From Agelas oroides (Eukaryota > Porifera > Demospongiae > Agelasida > Agelasidae), in NCBI GenBank assembly GCA_949130485.1, contig OX422187.1:5232159-5296158 (forward strand): a stretch of 64,000 bases of DNA, written 5' to 3'. The position numbers were made by a program, and so were the translations under genes. Shown here piece by piece: positions 57,901-64,000 of the stretch. Below the pieces are notes generated by a model. That model was not told the origin of the DNA. It ran no database searches and worked only from the letters and a program-made list of their open reading frames with translations. The first letter of the stretch is position 1, and each line of letters starts with the position of its first letter.

Positions 57901-60555
57901 AATAGAATGTGTGCTAGCTTGTTATATGGTTGCAGATTCAGGTGTTACATACAGCACAATATTATTATTATATGACTGTAGGAAGAATAGCCAATAATGA
58001 ATGAATTAATTTCCTATCACTTACTCTCCAGCCGAAGAAGGGAGACGGATTATAGTGCCTGGACTACCACGTGTTGCAGACACTCCAGGGGCGTAGGAGT
58101 ATAGGAACACCTCTGCAAAAATGTGAATGCATCAAACCAAGTACTGTGTGGTATATTCCTTCACAGATGGATGCTGAAGACATATGAACTGATTGTTGTG
58201 TACTATACAGTATATTCATGGTTATAGATGTCATTTTTGTATGTATGCAATATCATTTTGGAATGTATACAATGTTAATCATGCATACATCCAGTTTATA
58301 ATTCTTGTATGTATACAATATAAACATATAATTTTCAGAAATATACTGAGTGTGTAATTCACTGCATACAAAATGGGAGTGCCCCTATATAATTAGAGAC
58401 AAAGGCATTACAGTAACACCCCATAAAGTGTTTGAGCTAACACTCCAAAGGGGTCATGTGCAACACCCTCCTGGGGTGATAGTTAACACTCTTTAGGGTG
58501 TTGTGACACACTCCCAGATAACACCCTTAAAGGTGTTATCCTGCACCCTGCACCCTTGGAGTGTGATATTTAAGCAGGCAAATGAGCACCCTAAAAGATG
58601 CTACCCCAACACCTAATTTTTAACAGTGTATATAAGGACCAAACTTTTGCTACATTAATTTTGCATACAAGTATATAGCATTCTCTCTTACCTACTCCTA
58701 AACCATCATAGTTAAAGTCATTAATAACAATGGTTCTCGAGTCAGGGAGAGTCACTGTTCCTGAAATCTCATGAATATTGCTGTCTACGAACTGAAGACC
58801 ACCTAGCAGAGAAGAAAGATGATAAGGGTTGTAATCCATCTATCACTGCAAGTATGTGCACAAAACTGTACACGGTTGTGTCTAATCACTGGACTGGATT
58901 GTGGACTGGATTGCTGGACTGGACTGAAGGACTGAATAACTGCATCAACATTTGAACTGAATTTGTTTGTATCATGTCAATCAGAGGAGTGGACAGGTCA
59001 GATGTTTTTACTAGCAACTACAATGGCCTATTAAACAACAGACACGAGCTTAACAAAGCATCATGGCTATAGCTTAACAAAAAGGAGGTTGTTTAGGTCT
59101 ACACATGCAACTTTCAGTACTTTTAAGATACAAACACATGCTGTAAAAGTCATTGGCAAAGTTTTCAATCATTTTTGTTTGTGAAGTGGCCACAATTGTC
59201 TAAAGAGTGGTGAGGCCATGCCAGTTCATGCATGTATAAATAATTGAGGGATGTAGTGTCCCCCTTGGCTTTCTTTCCAGGGAAATTTTCAGTTTCACAT
59301 AAACGCCTTGATGCATGTGAAAGCCAATTAAATGTAAGGTTATATGCATGGTCCTCATCAATTAATGAAGCAGCTTGGTATGCTTGTACGCAGTACCACG
59401 CCTACCGGACCAGAAGCCCCTGAGTTTGGGACACCTTGCTATACAAAGGACAAAACTGTTGGTCCCCAATGGTGTCTGCTATAGATGGGTTCCACTGTAC
59501 TGTGCAGTATATAAAGCACTCTGCATGTATAATTATGTTCAATGGTTGTGGACAACATCTTGCTGCCATTTGCCACAGAAACAACCATGAATGTAAAGTT
59601 TAATCATAAATAGGCAAAAAGTATTAGTACCTATATAAAACAATGTTTGCTACAATAACTTCACCATGGTGAAGTTATTGTAGTTCTGAAATGGTATATA
59701 AGGTTACAAGCTATACCCTATAAAGTTTCTCAATTAATCGACTCTGCATTCCTAACTAGAAAAGGAGTAAACATCTTCATGGATACCATGAGTGAGGTAG
59801 TATTAAAGGGCTGCCTATTAGAAACCACAATTGATTACAACTACTATACTGGGCATACACATAGATATATAGTAGAGTAGTGGGACACTACTATCTATAT
59901 GGCATACAGTTATTTGAGTAGGTATGCATATTATTGACCTCTTGGTACAAGAAAAAACCAACGGTGTAGAGATTCAAAACGTGCAAATGAAAGCTATGTT
60001 TAGCTGACTGTGTCAATGAATGGATAACTCTGGCAACATGTACCCATGAATGGAAGCTGTTCTGCACTGTCACATACAAACGGTCATTTCACTGAAATTT
60101 GTTTGGTATGGCAACTATTCATCTAGTAAGGATTTTCAAACACTGTACAATAGCAGTTTACTTCAGTAAACAATAAACAACAGGCCCCTTTCTGTGCTGG
60201 TGACCCTTCACCCTGAGTCAAGAAGAGAAAGAGAAAGGTAGAGGAGAGTTTGTCTTGCTTGAGTGAGATGTAGCAATTTTTGGCACTAGGTATTATAAAC
60301 CCTACAGCAATTCACATTGCCATTAACAACGCTACTTCAGGCGTAGATGATTCAAACTGTTTAGACCCTTCATCACATACTCGCCACGAGTTAGACCTTT
60401 GCCGAGAAGGTCTAGCTTCTTTTGATACAGGGGCGGGACAGCCATGCTTTTTATACGCTTCCCCCCACAGTTAGCTGTACGATACCTGCAGGTTGCCCGG
60501 TAGCCTCATGTATTCCAAGAGCTGCGAACAGGCAAATAACTAAGGGTAAGAACAT
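48917..60555 (-). CDS. Skeletor-like DM13-DOMON-DM13 surface protein, 20 exons, 812 aa
   Basis: Exons on the minus strand: 60555-60486, 58802-58692, 58112-58025, 57537-57381, 56061-56029, 55773-55575, 55174-55048, 54554-54392, 54303-54171, 53725-53615, 53511-53332, 53241-53048, 52975-52927, 52851-52670, 52100-51947, 51831-51718, 50562-50475, 50405-50249, 49540-49508, 49012-48917. Every junction is GT-AG and all phases agree, totalling 2439 nt. The product has a signal peptide (1-19), DM13 (24-142; SGTVTLPDSRTIVINDFNYD, CDIGTLTVWCQPF), a Thr/Ser mucin-like linker (154-219), DOMON (220-330; YMGFGLSG, EADPTIAWVDSVTGQPHAVD), a cupredoxin-like region (361-610; GYMGITG, GWGIAWYINGTLIPEL, NYHPLYITDS), a second DM13 (651-770) and a hydrophobic end (VPVFVATLLLVAIVALYGF) after small residues, suggesting a GPI anchor. 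Skeletor/Knickkopf relatives combine these domains; DOMON is a heme/sugar-binding fold and DM13 is proposed to be redox-active. A role in extracellular matrix is likely but inferred. Confidence 0.88.
50774..50963. mobile_element. TAGCCTCGTTCCCAG MITE with 9-bp target duplication (190 bp)
   Basis: ACTAAAGTG lies on both sides (50765-50773, 50964-50972). The inverted arms include TAGCCTCGTTCCCAGACCC, CACCCAGCTTCCCGTCGCTT and GCAGTACGG. It is the best preserved member of its family here. It lies in the intron between exons 16 and 17 of the DM13/DOMON gene. Confidence 0.92.
54096..54128. repeat. (CAAA)n microsatellite
   Basis: About seven tandem CAAA units, intronic, just upstream on the plus strand of exon 9 of the DM13/DOMON gene. 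Confidence 0.85.
56281..56749. mobile_element. Tigger/pogo-like MITE with TA duplication (469 bp)
   Basis: CAGTGGAACCCCTCTATAAC begins and GCGGGATTCCACTG ends the element; TA flanks both sides. These ends, with the internal GAACACC and GGTGTCCG repeats, are typical of pogo/Tigger members of the Tc1/mariner superfamily. No transposase. It lies in intron 4 of the DM13/DOMON gene, between exons 4 and 5, and is also present in the downstream copy at 63331. Confidence 0.85.
56898..56955. mobile_element. Truncated CCTCGTTCCCAG-family fragment
   Basis: TTAGCCTTCTTCCCAGGCTC, the core CATTGCTTGCAG and GCAGGGAGAGCCTGG match the family, but the right terminus is lost. The same fragment recurs at the end of the window. 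Confidence 0.5.
57207..57287. mobile_element. CCTCGTTCCCAG-family foldback, right half preserved
   Basis: TGTAAGTGACAGAAAGCTGG followed by GGGGCCTGGGAACAAGGCTA is the right end of the family; the left end is eroded. Intronic, just upstream on the plus strand of exon 4 of the DM13/DOMON gene. Confidence 0.55.
58410..58625. repeat. Cluster of short inverted AACACCC / GGGTGTT motifs
   Basis: AACACCC-type and GGGTGTT-type motifs alternate at least eight times in 215 bp, with local hairpins such as ACACCCTTAAAGGTGTTAT and AACACTCTTTAGGGTGTT. Intronic, between exons 2 and 3 of the DM13/DOMON gene. Origin not recognised. Confidence 0.6.
58886..58938. repeat. GGACTGGA tandem repeat
   Basis: Repeats of CTGGACTGGATTG-like units in the first intron of the DM13/DOMON gene. 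Confidence 0.7.
59388..59498. mobile_element. End fragment of the Tigger-like MITE
   Basis: The sequence ends GGGTTCCACTGTA and contains the inverse of blocks seen at 56281-56400 (ACCGGA, GGCTTC-like, TTGGTCCCCAATGGTGT). It is a solo terminal piece in reverse orientation. Confidence 0.55.
59650..59683. repeat. Perfect 34-bp palindrome without a loop
   Basis: CTACAATAACTTCACCA is followed directly by its exact reverse complement; the centre is CCATGG. It lies in the first intron of the DM13/DOMON gene. Confidence 0.95.
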
Positions 60556-60918
60556 CTTGGCACAGTACTCACACAGAGACCGACAGATGCTCGCAATGTA
60601 CCAGTCACGCCCTTGCGTTGTCACCACCGGAAGTATACCCTTGCCAAACAGCGCGGAAGTACATGCAACCGTACGGATCCAGAAGTATGTTGTCATACGC
60701 ATGCAGCCCTTACCAACCCTTACCATGGGAAATGGGTTCTAAAAGCTCAGTGTCTCTCCAGTGCAGTCATTTGTTCCTGAAACTTACCATTAAGATTACC
60801 AAGGACCTCAGCTGATCTCAGAAACAAACATTCCACTCCTGAACCCTATGGTGGTGGAGGCTGTGTAGCTACTGACATAAGAACTGCACGTTTGTTTGTG
60901 TGGCAATGAGTCTGCTCA
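60556..60918. promoter_or_regulatory. 5' flank of the DM13/DOMON gene (minus strand)
   Basis: This is where the promoter of the minus-strand gene must lie. No TATA box can be placed with confidence. The minus-strand frame is open above the ATG for about 57 codons from a non-ATG codon, but those residues lack a signal-like character, so they are probably 5' UTR. Confidence 0.3.
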
Positions 60919-61045
60919 TTGGGGTGAGCCTGAGCGAGCCCCACACTAGCGTGACTGCATTGCGCATGCGTGTGTGCTTGTTTAATGTTTGTACCGACCA
61001 CTTACCGTAAAACCATTTCAAAGGTTCTCGTAAAGTGCAGACAGA
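60919..61045 (+). mobile_element. Helitron-like 5'-end fragment
   Basis: TTGGGGTGAGCCTGAGCGAG after A, then CCCCACACTAGCGTGACTGC and ACCGACCACTTACCGTAAA, match the 5' part of the copies at 38377 and 62094. Similarity stops at about 61020; a different dispersed repeat (CGTAAAGTGCAGACAGAATG) follows, also found at 26647. Confidence 0.7.
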
Positions 61046-61697
61046 ATGTCGCAAATAAATTATTCATAAGTCATTATTTTTGTAATGGAAAAATCACGTG
61101 AATTTATTTGCACCGTGATGTCATTGTTTCCGGCTAAATGGCGGTCTTCGGTGTGAAGATACACGGCAGAGAGAAGTAGTTGTATAGCCACATTTCGTTG
61201 AAGAAATCAAGTTTCCTACGGCTTCAAGAAGTAGCTAGATCTCTATTTTAAGGAATTACGTACTACTTGAAGGGCACTTTAACTTCTGTCAGCAGCAAAG
61301 ACGGCTAACCCGAACGGGATCGAATTGTAAGCTGCGATTGAGTGCCATACAAGCAGCTATTACTTTATGATGGTATACCAGAGCAAGCCGAAAACTACAT
61401 ATATGTTAGGTGAGTGTATGAAGAAGTAACAGTCAAAAAAACAAGTTGATAGCATTCTGCCAAAATATTTTCCGGACGGCAAGTAATACTTAAAAGTAAT
61501 TTTCATACATTATGCATATAATTTTGTAAATTATGTGCTCACAAAAGACACTCTGTTACACACTATTCTTTACACAAAGTTACAAGGTTTGCTGTTGCAC
61601 ACTAGATGACACACATTTACATGTAGCCATGTGTATAAATACTTTCAGTAAGGTAATTTGCTAGCCATCACACAGTTACATGTACATGTATTACTAG
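61046..61697. other. No supported gene
   Basis: GC-richer sequence around 61100-61330 contains a 13-codon ATG frame at 61138 that ends at TAG. It resembles the upstream end of a repeat or 5' UTR, but nothing downstream continues it. Confidence 0.3.
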
Positions 61698-61934
61698 TAG
61701 TCTCGCAAGCCAGACCCAACCAACCCCAGTGTGGATCGCTTTCAGTATCACACACGGGGAAGGAAGGGTCTGGTGACTCAAAGTCATGTGACCATAGCCA
61801 ATCAGATTGTCTACACAGCAATCATGACATAGCACACTAAAACCTACCGAGAGTCACCAGACTCTTCCTTCCCCGTGTGTGATACTGAAAGCGATCCACA
61901 CTGGGGTTGGTTGGGTCTGGCTTGCGAGACTTTT
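61698..61934. mobile_element. TAGTCTCGC MITE with ~88-bp inverted arms
   Basis: TAGTCTCGCAAGCCAGACCC and its inverse end long arms (GGATCGCTTTCAGTATCACA, ACACGGGGAAGGAAG, GTCTGGTGACT). TTACTAG lies on both sides (61691-61697, 61935-61941), with extra T residues before the right copy. It is related to the elements at 8071 and 34458. Confidence 0.85.
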
Positions 61935-62093
61935 TTACTAGTTGTCTGTTTCACACCTTGATAGTGTATCCGCAGACACACATACCGTAATTCCGGAAAT
62001 TAATGTGCGGTTAAAAGAATGCGAATCAGTTGAATGTAAGCGTTTTGCATAATAATGCAATTTAGAATAAAGACTACTGATATATACCGGTAA

Positions 62094-62593
62094 TTAGGGC
62101 GAGCCTGAGCAAGCCCCACACTAGCGTGACTTCATTGCGCACATGCGTGTGTATGTTTGCTTGCTTGTTTGCTTAGACCGACCACTTACCGTAAATTTTA
62201 AATGAGCGCATTCAAATATTTCACAAAGATCGATATCGTGAAGCATGTGAAGGAGGGCTACTGTCTGAGTGCAGCGTCGGGGACCCAGAGCGAAGACGAC
62301 TGAAATTGAAGCACGTGTGGCACTGGTTTGTGCTTCTACCGACGATGGCAGGCCACTCACAGGCGATATAAATTTAATATGGACGGTAGCCGGTTGACTG
62401 GGTCGCCTCATTTCAGGTAGCGGCCCGATGTATAAACGACACGCATAAACACCAGAAATTTAGCTCACAATTTCGATATAAAGCTTAGTCCATGCATGTG
62501 TACCCACGTTAGCTGCCCTGGCTGGAGAAATGGTTAGCATATCTGATACATATTTTTATCTCTGGTGAGGACTTAGCTACTTATGCGTTGTCA
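62094..62593 (+). mobile_element. Helitron-like 5' part, joined to host gene sequence
   Basis: It begins TTAGGGCGAGCCTGAGCAAG after A and follows the 38-kb copies through GAGTGCAGCG, TTGAAGCACG, CATAAACGACACGCATAAAC and CTCTGGTGAGGACTTAGCTA. At about 62594 it changes abruptly to a copy of the DM13/DOMON gene. No 3' hairpin or CTAG end is seen before the window ends. Confidence 0.65.
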
Positions 62594-64000
62594 AATCATA
62601 CTTTGTGGCATGGTTGATCTAGTTGTACTGGTTGTTGACATACTGGTTGTTGACACAGTGGGTCCTGACATAGTGCTTGTTGACACAGTGGGTCCTGGTG
62701 TAGTGGTTGGTGACATAGTAGTTGTTGATGCACTGGCTGTTGATGTGGTGTTTGTTGATGTAGTGGGTGGTAGCATAGTGGGTTGGGGAGTAGGTGAAGG
62801 TGATGTAATGGCACTCTGTAAGATAAAGAACGTATCAAACAGTGCATAATAAAAATCATCATGCTCCCTTGAGTACACACATGTACCTGCAGATTTTAGG
62901 TAGTTGTAGTCCAAATCACAGAAGCAAAATTAATGTTTAAAAAAAATCTAGCTGAGAGAGTTGTTATATGTATATGAACATCACGAGGATATACCCCTAC
63001 TTCAGAGCCTCATACTAGTGGACTCAGCAACTGGTAAAACATTTTACATTAATTAACAGCAAATTGGTTTATACTTACAATGACTGTGCATGGATCTGCT
63101 CCATCATTGACCTAAAAGAAGGAAATTAAAGCATTTACAGCAGAAGCTATAGGCTAAGATTAGTAGCGCCCTTTTAAATTTTGTTAGGAGTGTATGATCT
63201 GCCAAACAGACTAGGAAAGGGGTGTTGAACTTCACATTTTTCCACATTCACCACCATGTTCAAATGAAGCTTTTATTGACATGAAAGCAACCATTCCTTA
63301 TCACACATCAAGTTTTCACACAAGGTCATACAGTGGAACCCCTCTATAACGAACACCATTGGGAACCAACATTTTGTCCCTTATATCAGGGGCTTCCGGT
63401 ATATTTCCGGTAGGCGTGGTATGCGTAATTGGGTTGTTGAGCGCATCGTGGCTGCATTTTCAGGAGCTTTCCCTTGCTGTACGCTGGCAGGGAAGGCTAA
63501 GCAGAGGCTAGTACTACGAGTAACAGCACTAATCTAATGTCAAGTTGTTAACTACAGCAGTGATGGTGGACAATCTTGCTGAAAAGGTCGACAAGCGTCC
63601 GCTAAATCGGGGTCGTTGAGTATTGTTTGCGTACAATTGGGATGTCAAAAACTGTCCTACGGAGTAGCAGGGTGTCCGCTATTCAGGGGTTGCTTAAGTA
63701 TTGAAGTGAATGGAAGGACAGTCGGGACTTTCGGAATTGTCCGTTATATCGTGGGTGTCCGCTGTTCAGGGGTGTCCATTAAGCGGGGTTCCACTGTAAT
63801 AATTATTGTTGTTGCAATATTATGTATGCCTCAACGGTCCTTTGCTGCTTGTTAGTTATATGACACAACAGCATATCAACCCACATATATGGCTACTGCT
63901 CACGATCATTAGCATCTAGATTTAAATGGTGATATCATGTCTTAGCCTTCTTCCCAGGCTCCTGCCATTGCTTGCAGCACAAAATAGCAGGGAGAGCCTG
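62594..64000 (-). pseudogene. Partial copy of DM13/DOMON exons 5 and 6 and introns (captured or duplicated)
   Basis: From 62594 to the window end the sequence is nearly identical to 55567-56960. It contains a copy of exon 6 (62815-62602) with 15 extra nucleotides that keep the frame and add one short Thr/Ser repeat, a copy of exon 5 (63111-63079), their splice sites and the intronic Tigger-like MITE (63331-63796). Exons 7-20 are not found on the downstream side, where the Helitron-like 5' part lies instead, so the copy as seen cannot make the full protein. The few differences are mostly substitutions and small indels, so the event is recent. Sequence beyond 64000 is needed to see whether exons 1-4 are present too, which would make this a second, truncated gene. 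Confidence 0.8.
63331..63796. mobile_element. Tigger/pogo-like MITE, duplicated copy
   Basis: Counterpart of 56281-56749 with the same TA-flanked ends, carried along in the larger copy rather than inserted independently, because the flanks on both sides also match. Confidence 0.85.

Noticed and set aside
60451..60726. Full 91-codon minus ORF as the first exon of the DM13/DOMON gene
   Set aside because: The segment upstream of the ATG at 60555 starts at a non-ATG codon and has several basic and Cys residues; starting at 60555 gives a clean signal peptide and the donor at 60486 fits the next exon.
61138..61330. 5' end of a new plus-strand gene
   Set aside because: The ATG frame stops after 13 codons and no splice donor or downstream coding segment continues it before the MITE at 61698.
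1..64000. tRNA, rRNA or snRNA genes
   Set aside because: I looked for clover-leaf box sequences and conserved rRNA blocks by eye and saw none; a dedicated scan could still find one.

Overview
The window looks like nuclear DNA of an early-branching animal, most likely a demosponge. The evidence is AT-rich sequence, many small GT-AG introns, a class C (GABA-B-like) receptor, a multi-exon DM13/DOMON protein of the Skeletor type, and a very dense load of short palindromic DNA transposons, LINE and Penelope-like relics and a Helitron-like element. The species is inference; no marker gene fixes it. All gene models here were spliced by hand from splice sites, reading phase and family motifs.

Layout. 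0-8 kb: a hAT-like MITE, a diverged tandem duplication, the 3' end of a tandem-SAM gene (2804-3354), the last two exons of an unrecognised gene (5641-6666) with a hAT-like MITE in its intron, and a nested palindrome. 8.4-10.6 kb: an intact intronless GABA-B-like receptor. 10.6-17.7 kb: no confident host gene, only tandem repeats and fragments of a LINE. 17.8-18.7 kb: an intronless secreted GH45-like protein whose family blocks occur in circularly permuted order. 19.8-20.9 kb: a transposon with Ulp1-like and PHD-like remnants. 22.9-25.2 kb: a dead inverted paralogue of the receptor. 27-33 kb: foldbacks, a ~175-bp tandem array, and a Tc1/mariner-like (DD34E) transposon carrying a broken transposase and a convergent two-exon accessory gene. 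33.9-37.9 kb: nested foldback elements.

38.2-44.0 kb is a giant palindrome with ~1.7-1.8 kb arms. Each arm carries one copy of a small secreted cysteine-rich peptide gene; the right copy is open and the left is frameshifted. A 1.84-kb Helitron-like element sits in the left arm, and the right arm preserves its empty site. 44.0-48.0 kb holds a TIR-bounded ORF, a Penelope-like relic and a LINE ending in a (TAA)n tail. 48.9-60.6 kb is the main host gene: a 20-exon, 812-residue, minus-strand protein (signal peptide, DM13, Thr/Ser linker, DOMON, cupredoxin-like region, DM13, hydrophobic tail). From 62,594 to the window end, a near-identical copy of its exons 5-6 and flanking introns directly abuts another Helitron-like 5' end, suggesting exon capture.

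The receptor, the GH45-like enzyme, the cysteine-rich peptide and the DM13/DOMON protein all look secreted or surface-exposed. Nothing shows that they act as one pathway. The common theme of the window is remodelling of host genes by palindromic and rolling-circle mobile DNA.
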